NCBI RefSeq assembly: GCF_000241305.1
Contig: NZ_BAEH01000075.1
Coordinates: 1 to 64,000, forward strand
DNA: 64,000 nt
Origin: Gordonia effusa NBRC 100432
GTDB lineage: Bacteria > Actinomycetota > Actinomycetes > Mycobacteriales > Mycobacteriaceae
Reading direction: 5' to 3'
The notes below the pieces were generated by a model. The model was not told where the DNA came from, ran no database searches, and saw nothing but the letters and a program-made list of their open reading frames with translations. Both the position numbers and the translations under genes were made by a program. Of this stretch, positions 29,663 to 38,600 are shown in pieces; positions within the stretch are counted from its first letter, which is position 1, and each line of letters begins with the position of its first letter.

Positions 29663-31939
29663 TCAGGCGTCGGCGTTGGTCTCGGCCGCTTCCGCGACGG
29701 TCTCGGCCGGCGCGGCCTTGGCCTCGTCGTCGACCAGGATCAGGCTGATCTTGCCGCGCTCATCGATGTCGGCGATCTCCACCTGCAACTTGGATCCGAC
29801 GCTCACGACGTCTTCTACCTTGTTGATCCGCTTGCCACGGCCCAGCTTGGAGATGTGGACCAGTCCGTCGCGGCCCGGCAGCAGCGAAACGAACGCACCG
29901 AAGGCGGTGGTCTTGACGACCGTGCCCAAGAACCGCTCGCCGACCTTGGGCAGCTGCGGGTTGGCGATGGCGTTGACCTTGTCGATCGCGGCCTGAGCCG
30001 ACGGGCCGTCAGCCGCGCCGACGAACACGGTGCCGTCATCTTCGATGGAGATGTTGGCGCCGGTTTCCTCGGTGATGCCGTTGATCGTCTTGCCCTTGGG
30101 GCCGATCAGCTCACCGATCTTGTCCATCGGAATCTTGATGGTGGTGATCCGCGGCGCGAACGGGCTCATCTCGTCGGGCTCGTCGATGGCCTCGGCCATG
30201 ACGTCGAGGATGGTCAGGCGCGCATCGCGAGCCTGGCTCAACGCACCCGCAAGCACCTTCGACGGGATGCCGTCGAGCTTGGTATCGAGCTGCAGCGCGG
30301 TGACGAAGTCCTTTGTACCGGCGACCTTGAAGTCCATGTCGCCGAAGGCGTCTTCGGCACCGAGGATGTCGGTCAACGCCACGTAGCGGGTTTCGCCGTC
30401 GACCTGGTCGGAGACCAGACCCATCGCGATACCGGCGACCGGAGCCTTAAGCGGCACACCGGCGTTGAGCATCGAGATGGTCGACGCGCAGACCGAACCC
30501 ATCGACGTCGAACCGTTGGATCCGAGAGCTTCGGACACCTGGCGAATCGCGTACGGGAACTCTTCGACACTCGGCAGCACCGGCACCAGCGCACGCTCGG
30601 CGAGTGCACCGTGGCCGATCTCGCGACGCTTGGGCGAACCGACGCGGCCGGTTTCACCGGTCGAGTACGGCGGGAAGTTGTAGTGATGCATGTAGCGCTT
30701 GGACGTCTCCGGTCCGAGCGAGTCGATCTGCTGAGCCATCTTGACCATGTCCAGCGTGGTGACACCCATGATTTGGGTTTCGCCGCGCTCGAACAGAGCG
30801 CTGCCGTGTGCGCGCGGGATCACGGCGACCTCGGCCGACAGCGACCGGATGTCGGTGATACCGCGACCGTCGATGCGGAAGTGGTCGGTCAGGATGCGCT
30901 GACGGACGAGCTTCTTGGTCAGCGAGCGGTAGGCCGCACCAATTTCCTTCTCGCGACCCTCGAACTGGCCGGCGAGCTGATCGAGCAGTTCGCCCTTGAG
31001 GTTGTCGGTGGCAGCGTCGCGCTCTTGTTTGGTGGCGATGGTGAGTGCCTGCGCCAGCTTCTCCGATGCGGCGGCTTCGACTGCGGCGTAAGCATCGTCG
31101 GCATACGGCGGGAACAGCGGGAACTCGCCGGTCTCTTTGGCAGCCTGCTCAGCCAGACTCTTCTGCGCCTCACACAGTGTGGCGATGAACGGCTTGGCGG
31201 CCTCGAGTCCCTCGGCCACGATGGCCTCGGTCGGTGCCTGTGCACCTTCGGCGATGCGCGCCAACACGTTCTCGGTGGCCTCGGCTTCGACCATCATGAT
31301 AGCGACGTCGCCGCTGTCGACGATGCGGCCAGCGACCACCATGTCGAAGACGGCGCCCTCGAGCTGCTCGACGGTCGGGAACGCGACCCACTGTCCGGCC
31401 TTGTTCTCCTCGGTCGGGATCAGCGCGACACGCACACCGCCCACTGGGCCGGAGAACGGGAGGCCAGCGATCTGAGTTGACGCCGATGCGGCGTTAATCG
31501 CCACGACGTCGTACAGGTCGTTGGGGTTGAGCGACAGAATCGTCTCGACGACCTGGATCTCGTTACGCAGACCGTCGACGAAGGACGGACGCAGCGGCCG
31601 GTCGATCAGACGGCAGGTCAAGATCGCATCGGTCGACGGGCGGCCTTCACGGCGGAAGAACGAGCCGGGGATGCGGCCCGCGGCGTACATACGCTCTTCG
31701 ACGTCGACGGTCAGCGGGAAGAAGTCGAAGTGATCCTTCGGCGCCTTCGACGCGGTGGTGGTCGACAGGATCATGGTCTCTTCGTCGAGGTAGGCCACGA
31801 CGGAGCCGGCGGCCTGCAAAGCAAGGCGACCGGTTTCGAAACGGATAGTACGGGTGCCGAAGCTGCCATTGTCGATAACGGCGGTGGCTTCGGTGACGTC
31901 GTCGTCGTATTCGACGTCGGTGTTGACTTCAGTAGTCAT
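29663..31939 (-). CDS. pnp: Polyribonucleotide nucleotidyltransferase (PNPase)
   Basis: 758-residue phosphorolytic 3'-5' exoribonuclease of mRNA decay. Two RNase PH domains, then KH ([24 protein letters not shown]) and S1 ([33 protein letters not shown]) RNA-binding domains are visible. The ATG at 31939 gives the family N-terminus and has AAAGGG upstream; the upstream frame (R-rich) is not conserved. M. tuberculosis GPSI has 752 residues. rpsO, usually nearby upstream, is separated here by a 3-kb accessory block. Confidence 0.97.
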   Translation of the reverse strand: MTTEVNTDVEYDDDVTEATAVIDNGSFGTRTIRFETGRLALQAAGSVVAYLDEETMILSTTTASKAPKDHFDFFPLTVDVEERMYAAGRIPGSFFRREGRPSTDAILTCRLIDRPLRPSFVDGLRNEIQVVETILSLNPNDLYDVVAINAASASTQIAGLPFSGPVGGVRVALIPTEENKAGQWVAFPTVEQLEGAVFDMVVAGRIVDSGDVAIMMVEAEATENVLARIAEGAQAPTEAIVAEGLEAAKPFIATLCEAQKSLAEQAAKETGEFPLFPPYADDAYAAVEAAASEKLAQALTIATKQERDAATDNLKGELLDQLAGQFEGREKEIGAAYRSLTKKLVRQRILTDHFRIDGRGITDIRSLSAEVAVIPRAHGSALFERGETQIMGVTTLDMVKMAQQIDSLGPETSKRYMHHYNFPPYSTGETGRVGSPKRREIGHGALAERALVPVLPSVEEFPYAIRQVSEALGSNGSTSMGSVCASTISMLNAGVPLKAPVAGIAMGLVSDQVDGETRYVALTDILGAEDAFGDMDFKVAGTKDFVTALQLDTKLDGIPSKVLAGALSQARDARLTILDVMAEAIDEPDEMSPFAPRITTIKIPMDKIGELIGPKGKTINGITEETGANISIEDDGTVFVGAADGPSAQAAIDKVNAIANPQLPKVGERFLGTVVKTTAFGAFVSLLPGRDGLVHISKLGRGKRINKVEDVVSVGSKLQVEIADIDERGKISLILVDDEAKAAPAETVAEAAETNADA

Positions 31940-32308
31940 ATGTTCGGGGTTATCCCTTTCACTGCGGCGGGCCGCTCGTCGGCGCCGCCGGATGTTTACA
32001 CGTTTACGACCCCTGAGCACCAGCATTGCGGGTACGACAAGGTGTCGCGAGACATAGCGAGAATGCGAGAGGTCGCACAGAGAGTCGGCGTTGCACAGGC
32101 CCTTCCAACAGGGCGCTGTGATTGCAGACGGCCTTCGATCGAAGCTGTCGGAACCCTTAGGCTCCGGCAGCCACTACCGAGGACCGTTCTGACTCGAACC
32201 CACCAAACTTCATCTGTTGACATCTGCAACTGGCGATGTTCCGTGCTGAGTTTATCACTTGACAAGCTGGCGCCTGCCATTCCACGGGATGGCCGGCCGC
32301 AATTGTTC
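31940..32308 (-). other. pnp leader/promoter region, no gene seen
   Basis: This 369-base stretch precedes pnp. It contains a small hairpin (GCCCTGTTGGAAGGGC, around 32101-32116) but no convincing ORF: the longest frames have no ribosome-binding site and no recognisable protein. It probably holds the pnp promoter and a long leader, which for PNPase genes is often a site of autoregulatory processing (inference). Confidence 0.4.
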
Positions 32309-32377
32309 CTGGAACTGTCCCCCTGAGCCGAGCAGACGCTATATCGCGGTCCTTGCCCGCCACGGGGACAGTTCCAG
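32309..32377. repeat. Palindromic intergenic repeat, family 1, copy D
   Basis: A perfect 14-bp outer stem CTGGAACTGTCCCC (32309-32322) / 32364-32377 encloses 41 bases centred on GACGCTATATCGCGGTC. It ends 5 bases from the stop of the GlxA-type regulator, so it lies at that gene's 3' end. Here the arm has GAAC in place of AAAT, with complementary changes on the other arm. Confidence 0.82.
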
Positions 32378-32382
32378 CGCTG

Positions 32383-33348
32383 CTACCCCGCTTCCGCGTC
32401 CCCGGACACTCCGAAACGGGCGCGGTATGCCGACGGCGTGGTGGTATAGCGACGAACGAAATTCTGCCGAAACGTCACCGCGCTGCCGAATCCGCACGCA
32501 TGCGCTATCCGGTCCATCCCCCACCGGGTGTTCTCCAGAAGGACGCGCGATTCGTCGAGGCGCTGGTCGGTAACCCATTGAGCAGGTGGCGTTCCGGTCG
32601 CCGCACGGAAGTTCCGTACGAAACTCCGTCGGCTCATATTCGCCTGCGCCGCAAGGACATCGACCGACAGGTCGCCGTCGAGATTGGCCAACGCCCATTC
32701 GCAGACCTCTCCTATCGGATCACCGTCCGGCTGCGGAGCCACGGGGCGCTCGATGTACTGAGCCTGACCGCCGTCGCGATGTGGAGCGACGACGAGATAC
32801 CTAGCGACCTGATTAGCCGCCGACGCGCCGAGATAGCGGCGCACAATATGCAGACACGCGTCGATCGACGCAGCCGTGCCGGCCGACGTTATGACGTCGC
32901 CGTGGTCGATATACAGCACGGAAGTATCGAGCACGACATTCGGATTTCGTTGTGTCAGTTGAGGTATCCAACCCCAATGCGTCACGGCCGCACGACCGTC
33001 GAGCAGGCCGGCGTCGATTATGGCAGTCGCACCCAAACACAGCCCGACGATTACCGCACCTCGCTCATGGGCCGCGCGAAGAGCCGCGCACAGGCCAGCG
33101 TCGGCGGCGGGCAGATCCATTGGCCAGGTAGGGATTACGAAGATATCCGCGTCATCGATGACTTCCGGGCCCGCTACGCCGGACAGTGTGTTGCCCTCGG
33201 CGGTGCGGACCGCTTGGCCGCCGAATGACCACAGCACGGTCGACCATTCGATGTCGCGCACCACTCGACCGACTTCCCCGAATACGGCCAGCGGTGCCGC
33301 GATATGGAACAACGACGCGCCCTCGAAGACATAGATCGCGATTCTCAT
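32383..33348 (-). CDS. GlxA-type regulator: DJ-1/PfpI domain plus AraC helix-turn-helix
   Basis: 321 residues. The N-terminal DJ-1/PfpI-like amidotransferase domain (residues 1-190) has a cysteine elbow VGLCLGATAI; the C-terminal AraC domain has two helix-turn-helix motifs (DVLAAQANMSRRSFVRNFRAATG and RIAHACGFGSAVTFRQNF). It is divergent from the cysteine hydrolase gene and probably regulates it. Ligand unknown. Monocistronic, with repeat copy D at the 3' end. Confidence 0.9.
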   Translation of the reverse strand: MRIAIYVFEGASLFHIAAPLAVFGEVGRVVRDIEWSTVLWSFGGQAVRTAEGNTLSGVAGPEVIDDADIFVIPTWPMDLPAADAGLCAALRAAHERGAVIVGLCLGATAIIDAGLLDGRAAVTHWGWIPQLTQRNPNVVLDTSVLYIDHGDVITSAGTAASIDACLHIVRRYLGASAANQVARYLVVAPHRDGGQAQYIERPVAPQPDGDPIGEVCEWALANLDGDLSVDVLAAQANMSRRSFVRNFRAATGTPPAQWVTDQRLDESRVLLENTRWGMDRIAHACGFGSAVTFRQNFVRRYTTTPSAYRARFGVSGDAEAG

Positions 33349-33469
33349 GACAACCTTTTCGCTGATGGCCTAATTCCATCGATAGTGTGCATAACGGCCA
33401 CTCCCATTGCAAGCACGCACCGCGCAGACTCATCGATGTACACAGCACACCTCCCGATTGGAGACCCGA

Positions 33470-34102
33470 ATGACCGCACCACGCAGAGCACTCATCGTCG
33501 TCGACGTCCAGCAGGAATACGAGAACGGCCCGCTGCAGATCCAGTACCCGCCACGCGAAGAATCCGTGGCCAACACAATTGCCGCGATCAATGCTGCACA
33601 GGCAGCCGGAATGCCGATTGTCATTGTGTCGCATACCTTTCCGGAGCAAGCGCCGGTTTTCGCCGCCGGCTCGGAAGGCTGGCAACTACAGCCCGCTATC
33701 GCCGCGGCCGCTCCCGACGACGCCAAGTACGTCGAGAAGAACTTTGCGTCGACATTCGCCGGCACCGACGTCGCTCAGTGGCTTGCGGAGCGGAATGTCG
33801 ACACCATCACGATCGTCGGTTTCATGACCAACAACTGCGATCTGGCGACCGCGATCGAAGCCGAAGGTCTGGGCTTGCAGGCAGAAATTCTCTCCGACGC
33901 CTCTGGCGCGATACATCTCGCGAATGAAGCAGGCTCGGTTACCGCCGAACAGTTGCATACAACGCTGATGGTGATGTTGCAGTCGAATTTCGCGGCTGTC
34001 GCGACGACCGCCGATTGGCTCGTCGCGCTTAAAGACGGAACTCCCCTGGTGAAGAACAACCTGGTTACCTCCGCATTGGCGGGTCGCGGCGCGGCGGTAT
34101 AG
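33470..34102 (+). CDS. Isochorismatase-family cysteine hydrolase
   Basis: 210-residue hydrolase of the isochorismatase/nicotinamidase fold. The catalytic triad is readable: Asp12 in LIVVDVQQ, Lys90 in KYVEKNFAS, and Cys123 in GFMTNNCDLAT. The ATG at 33470 has GGAG 8 bases upstream; 21 in-frame upstream codons have no homology. Members hydrolyse amides such as nicotinamide, biuret or N-carbamoyl compounds. The divergent GlxA-type regulator suggests inducible catabolism of a small nitrogen compound (inference). Confidence 0.87.
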   Translation: MTAPRRALIVVDVQQEYENGPLQIQYPPREESVANTIAAINAAQAAGMPIVIVSHTFPEQAPVFAAGSEGWQLQPAIAAAAPDDAKYVEKNFASTFAGTDVAQWLAERNVDTITIVGFMTNNCDLATAIEAEGLGLQAEILSDASGAIHLANEAGSVTAEQLHTTLMVMLQSNFAAVATTADWLVALKDGTPLVKNNLVTSALAGRGAAV

Positions 34103-34582
34103 CTACACCACATTTCCAAATTCGGCCAACTGCCGTTTCCACCACTGCGCGAACCGCAGCGAGAATACGTCGAGCGGAAAGCTATGCCGCACAGCGTTTT
34201 CCGGTGGAATTCGATCCCAGCCGTAATGTTCGACGGTTACCCGGGTTTGGACCGGGTTACCGTCGATCTGATCGAACCGGACATGTAGCTCGGTATCGGC
34301 ATCGGGCGGAAAGCCTTCCTGACGCCATCCGACCACTAACCGCGACGGCGGCTCCCACACCCTGACGTCGCCGATCTGGAAAACCGTGCCATCGTCGTAG
34401 CGTTCGATCAGGCAACCCCGCGGCCCCGGCCAAAATTCCAGTGTGCCAACCGAATTCGGCACAAACTGAAAGAGCGGATTGGGTCGCCACCAGCGGCCGA
34501 TTTGTTCGGTGAAGGTCGTGAACGCTCGCTCGGCCGTCACATTGACCCGCAGTGCGACTAGCACTCGCGATCCGTCAGGCAT
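34103..34582 (-). CDS. SRPBCC/AHSA1 family protein
   Basis: 159-residue START-like protein of the AHSA1/YndB-type SRPBCC superfamily (segments RAFTTFTEQIGRWWRPNPLF, GRVWEP-like DVRVWEPPSRLVVGWRQEG, TRVTVEHYGW). The ATG at 34582 lies inside the last codons of the ArsR gene with a GGAGGGTG ribosome-binding site. Third gene of the VOC-ArsR-SRPBCC operon; ArsR and AHSA1-like genes are a frequent pair in actinobacteria. Ligand unknown. Confidence 0.85.
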   Translation of the reverse strand: MPDGSRVLVALRVNVTAERAFTTFTEQIGRWWRPNPLFQFVPNSVGTLEFWPGPRGCLIERYDDGTVFQIGDVRVWEPPSRLVVGWRQEGFPPDADTELHVRFDQIDGNPVQTRVTVEHYGWDRIPPENAVRHSFPLDVFSLRFAQWWKRQLAEFGNVV

Positions 34583-34901
34583 CCTCACCCTCCACGAATT
34601 CGGCGAACGACGACAGTTGCTCGGACCAGCCGCGCTCAGCAGCTTCCAGCCACGTGCGCAATTCGATCATCGGCGCCGACCGCAGCGTGTAAATCCGGAC
34701 ACGGGCATCGAACTCCGGGTGAAACTCCTCGACGACGCCACGCTGCCGCAGCACACGTAGATGTTTGCTCAGTGCCGACGGAGTGGCTCCGACCGCTTCG
34801 GCTAGCTCACCCGATCGCATCGATCGCTTCGCCAGCAATTCGACGACCTGGCGGCGCACCGGATCTGCAAGTGCGGTGATCGTCGAATCGAGGTCGCTCA
34901 T
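34575..34901 (-). CDS. ArsR-family transcriptional regulator
   Basis: 108-residue winged-helix repressor: ALADPVRRQVVELLAKRSMRSGELAEAVGATPSALSKHLRVLRQRGVVEE. It lacks the CxC metal site of true ArsR/SmtB sensors, so it belongs to the ArsR/SRPBCC-partnered group. The start overlaps the VOC stop (ATGA) and the 3' end overlaps the SRPBCC gene. The palindrome at the operon start (35358-35387) is its likely autoregulatory operator. Confidence 0.88.
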   Translation of the reverse strand: MSDLDSTITALADPVRRQVVELLAKRSMRSGELAEAVGATPSALSKHLRVLRQRGVVEEFHPEFDARVRIYTLRSAPMIELRTWLEAAERGWSEQLSSFAEFVEGEDA

Positions 34902-35362
34902 TCCCAGCTCGACGAGACAATCGGCTGGCCAATGGCCGCTTCCGCCTCTGCCCGCGTCACGTCACGAATATGCTGCGCGAACGTCCAGCAATGGCCTTCG
35001 GGGTCGACCACGCGGTAGGTCCGGTCACCGTAAAACTGATCGGACGGTTCTGCCTGCACCACACCACCGGCGGCTTGCGCCCGGCGAAAGTGCGCATCGA
35101 TGTCATCAGTCAGTTGCACGTGGACCGTTTGAGTATTCGCACCATCGATCGAGGCCGGGCTGCGTGTCCACTCGGCCCACTGGGCGCCGATCATTATCCG
35201 ACCGCCCGACGGGGCGGCCATCTCGTAATGGGACATCTCCGGCGCATCGGGCGGGCCGTCGATGGCCATCGTCGTCTCAAACCCGAACGCGTCACTCAGC
35301 CAAGTGAGCGCCGCCTTTGGGTCCCGGTAGAACACAGCCGAGGTAAATACATTGTCGTCCAT
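34898..35362 (-). CDS. VOC/glyoxalase-like protein (PhnB type)
   Basis: 154-residue vicinal-oxygen-chelate fold protein with two beta-alpha-beta modules (FYRDPKAALTWLSDAFGFE; VQLTDDIDAHFRRAQAAGG; YRVVDPEGHCWTFAQ). PhnB-like members with the DPEGHxW ending often bind antibiotics or small electrophiles. First gene of the VOC-ArsR-SRPBCC operon; its ATG lies inside the operator palindrome. Confidence 0.87.
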   Translation of the reverse strand: MDDNVFTSAVFYRDPKAALTWLSDAFGFETTMAIDGPPDAPEMSHYEMAAPSGGRIMIGAQWAEWTRSPASIDGANTQTVHVQLTDDIDAHFRRAQAAGGVVQAEPSDQFYGDRTYRVVDPEGHCWTFAQHIRDVTRAEAEAAIGQPIVSSSWE

Positions 35363-35387
35363 ATGGGCAATTATTTCCCCATATGGA
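35358..35387. promoter_or_regulatory. Operator palindrome at the VOC-ArsR-SRPBCC operon start
   Basis: TCCATATGGG (35358-35367) and CCCATATGGA (35378-35387) form a perfect 10-bp inverted repeat with a 10-base AT-rich spacer. Each arm contains CCATATGG, itself palindromic. The VOC start codon is inside the proximal arm. It is a probable ArsR binding site. Confidence 0.7.
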
Positions 35388-35402
35388 AACTAAATCAAGG
35401 GC

Positions 35403-35439
35403 AAAAACTGGCCGCGCCACCGAGTGGTGACGCGGCCAG
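35403..35439 (-). terminator. Rho-independent terminator of rpsO
   Basis: On the minus strand, CTGGCCGCG and CGCGGCCAG (35408-35416 and 35431-35439) close a stem that is followed by TTTTTG, 15 bases after the rpsO stop. This is a textbook intrinsic terminator. Confidence 0.9.
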
Positions 35440-35453
35440 CTGAAATCTGTGCG

Positions 35454-35723
35454 TTAGCGGCGCAGGCCGAGGCGCTCGATCAGCGAGCGGTAACGCTCGA
35501 TGTCGACGCTGGCGACGTACTTGAGCAGACGACGGCGACGGCCGACGAGGAGCAGCAGGCCACGACGACTGTGGTGGTCGTGCTTATGCTGCTTCAGGTG
35601 CTCGGTGAGGTCGGTGATGCGCTTGGTCAGCAGGGCGACCTGCGCTTCGGGCGAACCGGTGTCGGTCTCGTGGAGGCCGTACTCGGTGAGGACTTCCTTC
35701 TTCTGCGCGGCAGTCAATGCCAT
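35454..35723 (-). CDS. rpsO: 30S ribosomal protein S15
   Basis: 89 residues. [19 protein letters not shown] and [25 protein letters not shown] are the S15 signatures; the protein binds the 16S central domain. The ATG has an AAGGAGA-type site upstream. It lies downstream of ribF on the same strand and ends at its own terminator, so pnp is not cotranscribed from it. Confidence 0.98.
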   Translation of the reverse strand: MALTAAQKKEVLTEYGLHETDTGSPEAQVALLTKRITDLTEHLKQHKHDHHSRRGLLLLVGRRRRLLKYVASVDIERYRSLIERLGLRR

Positions 35724-35838
35724 GGCAGTCTCCTTATTTCAGTTCCGCGTCCATTCACCTGGTGCGCCACCGCGGACTGCAGCAACACCGAGGAGCCAGA
35801 GTACCAGCGGGCAACCGGCGCGCCCAAATCGCGAGCAG

Positions 35839-36798
35839 CTACTCCCCTAGCACTCGTCGCGTCTTTTCGACGTCTTTCGCCATCTCGGCAAGCAGATCAT
35901 CGATGCTGTCGAAAGCAACCATCGGCCGGATATGTGCGACAAAATCGACTGCCACATGCTGGCCATAGAGGTCCGCGCTGGTGTCGAGGACGAATGCTTC
36001 GACGGTGCGGGTGCGACCCGAGAATGTTGGGTTGGTACCAACCGATACCGCGGCTTGATATCGCGCCCCCGGTTCCACTTGTCCCACAACGGGTCCCGCA
36101 CCCAATACGGTGAACCACGCGGCGTACACACCGTCGGCGGGAATCGCCGAATGCATCGGCGGCGCGACATTGGCCGTCGGGTACCCGAGTTGACGACCGC
36201 GTCCGTCACCACGAACGACCACGCCCTCGACTCGGTGCGGACGGCCAAGCGCTTCGGCAGCTGACTCGACGTCGCCGGCAGCGACGCACGACCTGATGTA
36301 GGTGGACGAAAATGTCACCGCATGTTCACCGAATAGCGAAATCGCTTGTACCTCAAAGCCGAACCGGGCGCCGGATTCACGGAGTTTGTCGACAGTGCCG
36401 GCGGCCTTCTTGCCATAGGTGAAGTTATCGCCGACGACGACCTCGGACGCGTGTAGCCGCTCCACGAGTACTTCGTGCACGAAATCCTTCGGCGACTGTG
36501 CGGCCAGCACCGGGGTGAATGGCATAACGCAGAAGACGTCGATACCCATCGCTTCGGCGAGTTCGGCGCGCCGGGTCAAGGTGGTCAGCTGCGGCGGGTG
36601 ACTCCCCGGACGCACGACCTCGGCCGGGTGCGGATCGAATGTCATCAACACAGATGGCACACCGCGCTGCTGCGCCGCCGCGGTCGCGGCATGTACCAAT
36701 TGTGCGTGTCCCCGGTGGACCCCATCGAAAACTCCGATGGTGACCACGCATCTACCCCAGTCTGCTGGAATGTCGTCGAGCCCTCGCCAACGCAACAC
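35839..36798 (-). CDS. ribF: Bifunctional riboflavin kinase/FMN adenylyltransferase RibF
   Basis: 319-residue enzyme converting riboflavin to FMN and FAD. The N-terminal nucleotidyltransferase has TIGVFDGVHRGHAQLV and VVGDNFTYGKKAAG; the C-terminal flavokinase has GRGRQLGYPTANV and VSVGTNPTF. GTG start. It is followed by rpsO and transcribed divergently from the mntR-like gene. Confidence 0.96.
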   Translation of the reverse strand: MLRWRGLDDIPADWGRCVVTIGVFDGVHRGHAQLVHAATAAAQQRGVPSVLMTFDPHPAEVVRPGSHPPQLTTLTRRAELAEAMGIDVFCVMPFTPVLAAQSPKDFVHEVLVERLHASEVVVGDNFTYGKKAAGTVDKLRESGARFGFEVQAISLFGEHAVTFSSTYIRSCVAAGDVESAAEALGRPHRVEGVVVRGDGRGRQLGYPTANVAPPMHSAIPADGVYAAWFTVLGAGPVVGQVEPGARYQAAVSVGTNPTFSGRTRTVEAFVLDTSADLYGQHVAVDFVAHIRPMVAFDSIDDLLAEMAKDVEKTRRVLGE

Positions 36799-36900
36799 GA
36801 GTCACAGCCTACAGGCACCCTGATCGCCACTGCGCGGCAAGGACGTCATCACCGACACGCACGCCAACGACACCAGGCGACATCGTCAACCCTGCACGCC

Positions 36901-36906
36901 TAGACT
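36901..36906 (+). promoter_or_regulatory. -10 box suggesting a leaderless mntR transcript
   Basis: TAGACT ends 7 bases before the regulator's ATG at 36914, and no ribosome-binding site is visible between. This spacing would place the transcription start at or next to the A of ATG, as in many actinobacterial leaderless mRNAs. Confidence 0.5.
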
Positions 36907-36913
36907 GTTACCC

Positions 36914-37666
36914 ATGCCTAACCGCTCCGGCCCCGCGTCACAACGCGTCCCCGACGAGAACGCCGATAGCGCCACGGCACCCCCGACGACATCGGTCGAA
37001 GATCTGACGTCGGTCACCCAGGACTATCTCAAAGTGATCTGGACCGCGCAGGAGTGGGCAGAAGTCAAAGTCACTACCAAGATGCTCGCCGAGAAGCTTG
37101 GTGTCTCGCCGTCAACGGCGTCCGAATCGATCCGCAAACTCGCCGACCAAGGCCTTGTCTCCCATGAGAAGTACGGCGCGGTCAGCCTTACCGAGTCCGG
37201 TCAGATCGCCGCGATCAGCATGGTGCGCAGACACCGGTTGTTAGAAACATTTCTCGTGTCCGAGCTCGGCTACGGCTGGGATGAAGTGCACGATGAGGCC
37301 GAGATCCTCGAGCACGCGGTATCTGACCGATTGATGGCGCGGATTGACTCGAAACTCGGCCACCCAGAACGTGATCCGCACGGCGACCCCATTCCGGCGC
37401 TCGACGGGTCGATGGCCTTGCCGTCCGCGACCAGGCTGGCTGACCTGTCGGTCGGCGACTCCGGAACCGTCGCACGTATCTCCGACACCGACCCCGACAT
37501 GCTCCGCTACTTCCACGAGGTTGGCGTCGCCCTGGACTGCGTGCTGACCGTCGTCGAGAAGCGTCCGTTCGCCGGAACCACCAGCATCGAGGTCAATGGC
37601 GGCACAACGCTGGATCTTGGCGATATCGCAACGCACGCAATCTATTTGGACCCGCACGCGAGTTAG
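36914..37666 (+). CDS. mntR: DtxR-family Mn/Fe-dependent repressor (MntR/SirR-like)
   Basis: 250 residues. Winged helix TKMLAEKLGVSPSTASESIRKLADQGLV (about residues 52-80), the dimerisation/metal domain with MVRRHRLLETFLVSELGYGWDEVHDEAEILEHAVSD, and a C-terminal SH3-like FeoA domain. It corresponds to SirR (Rv2788), between ribF and truB. Members repress Mn2+ uptake when Mn is replete. It may work with the riboswitch-controlled TerC exporter also encoded here. MntR versus another DtxR subtype is inferred from synteny. Confidence 0.85.
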   Translation: MPNRSGPASQRVPDENADSATAPPTTSVEDLTSVTQDYLKVIWTAQEWAEVKVTTKMLAEKLGVSPSTASESIRKLADQGLVSHEKYGAVSLTESGQIAAISMVRRHRLLETFLVSELGYGWDEVHDEAEILEHAVSDRLMARIDSKLGHPERDPHGDPIPALDGSMALPSATRLADLSVGDSGTVARISDTDPDMLRYFHEVGVALDCVLTVVEKRPFAGTTSIEVNGGTTLDLGDIATHAIYLDPHAS

Positions 37667-37676
37667 CGCGGCGCTA

Positions 37677-38600
37677 CTAGCGCAGAGTTGCCGGTCGTAC
37701 CACCATCACCGACGAGGCCCGTCGGCCCTTCTCGCGAATCAGAGCGATCGGCTGGCCGGCCGGGTCGATCACGACATAGATTTCTTTACGTCCCACCGGT
37801 TCTAACCAACGGCCCTGGCTTATGCCCTCCGCCTCTTCGAAACTGATCTGCCGGTGCGGGAACGCCAGTTTTGCTGCCTCGTCGATATGCAGACTGAGCG
37901 GCGGCGTCCCCCCAGTCTCCGGATCGCGCACCAGTTCATCAAGCGTGCGCGAGTGTTCCAGCCCGAACGGGCCGACTTTGGTGCGGCGCAACGCGGTCAG
38001 ATGGCCGCCAACCGCGAGCGCGCCGCCCAGATCGCGTGCCAGCGCACGAATATAGGTTCCCGAGGAACAGTCGACCTCGACGTCGAGGTCGACGAATTGC
38101 CCTTCGCGTCGGGTGGCGACGACCGCGAAGCGTTGTACGTTTACTGGCCGCGCGGCGAGTTCGAACTCCTCACCGGTACGCATGAGGGCGTGCGCACGCC
38201 GGCCATCGACTTTGATGGCTGACACCTTGGCCGGCACCTGCATGATGTCGCCGGTCAATTCCGCTACGCCAGAGGCAATTTCGCCGTCGGTCAATTCGGA
38301 CGCGTCGGCGGTCGACACAACTGCGCCCTCGGCGTCGTCGGAGTCGGTAGCTTGACCGAGACGAATCGTCGCTTCATACGACTTGGTCGTCAGTGACAAC
38401 AGCCCGAGCAATTTGGTCGCTCGCTCGATACCGACCACCAAAACGCCGGTCGCCATCGGATCGAGCGTCCCGGCGTGCCCGACCCGACGTGTATTGAACC
38501 CCTTGCGGCACTTGGCTACAACGTCGTGACTGGTCATTCCGGCCGGCTTGTCGACGACAACTAGTCCGGCATTGTCGAGATGTGCGTGGTCCTCCGCCAT
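37677..38600 (-). CDS. truB: tRNA pseudouridine(55) synthase TruB
   Basis: 307-residue enzyme making pseudouridine 55 in the tRNA T-loop. The active-site segment is GHAGTLDPMATGVL with the catalytic Asp; KSYEATIRLG, the R/KxSAIKVDGRRAHALMR motif and CSSGTYIRALARDLG are conserved. The ATG at 38600 overlaps the pptT stop (TGATG); upstream codons in frame are pptT antisense-phase sequence with no homology. Same order as M. tuberculosis (Rv2793c-Rv2794c). Confidence 0.96.
   Translation of the reverse strand: MAEDHAHLDNAGLVVVDKPAGMTSHDVVAKCRKGFNTRRVGHAGTLDPMATGVLVVGIERATKLLGLLSLTTKSYEATIRLGQATDSDDAEGAVVSTADASELTDGEIASGVAELTGDIMQVPAKVSAIKVDGRRAHALMRTGEEFELAARPVNVQRFAVVATRREGQFVDLDVEVDCSSGTYIRALARDLGGALAVGGHLTALRRTKVGPFGLEHSRTLDELVRDPETGGTPPLSLHIDEAAKLAFPHRQISFEEAEGISQGRWLEPVGRKEIYVVIDPAGQPIALIREKGRRASSVMVVRPATLR

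Noticed and set aside
29636-31480. 614-codon open frame on the plus strand
   Set aside because: It lies fully inside pnp on the other strand, and its H/R/D/L-rich protein has no family features; it is a shadow of codon bias.
32180-32215. tRNA-like T-loop (GGTTCGAGTC on the minus strand)
   Set aside because: The flanking bases do not close a T-stem (GTGGG against CAGAAC) and no acceptor or anticodon arms can be folded around it.
31996-32280. 94-codon minus-strand frame upstream of pnp
   Set aside because: No ribosome-binding site, no domain, and it overlaps the pnp start region in the same frame as the R-rich pnp extension; likely leader sequence.
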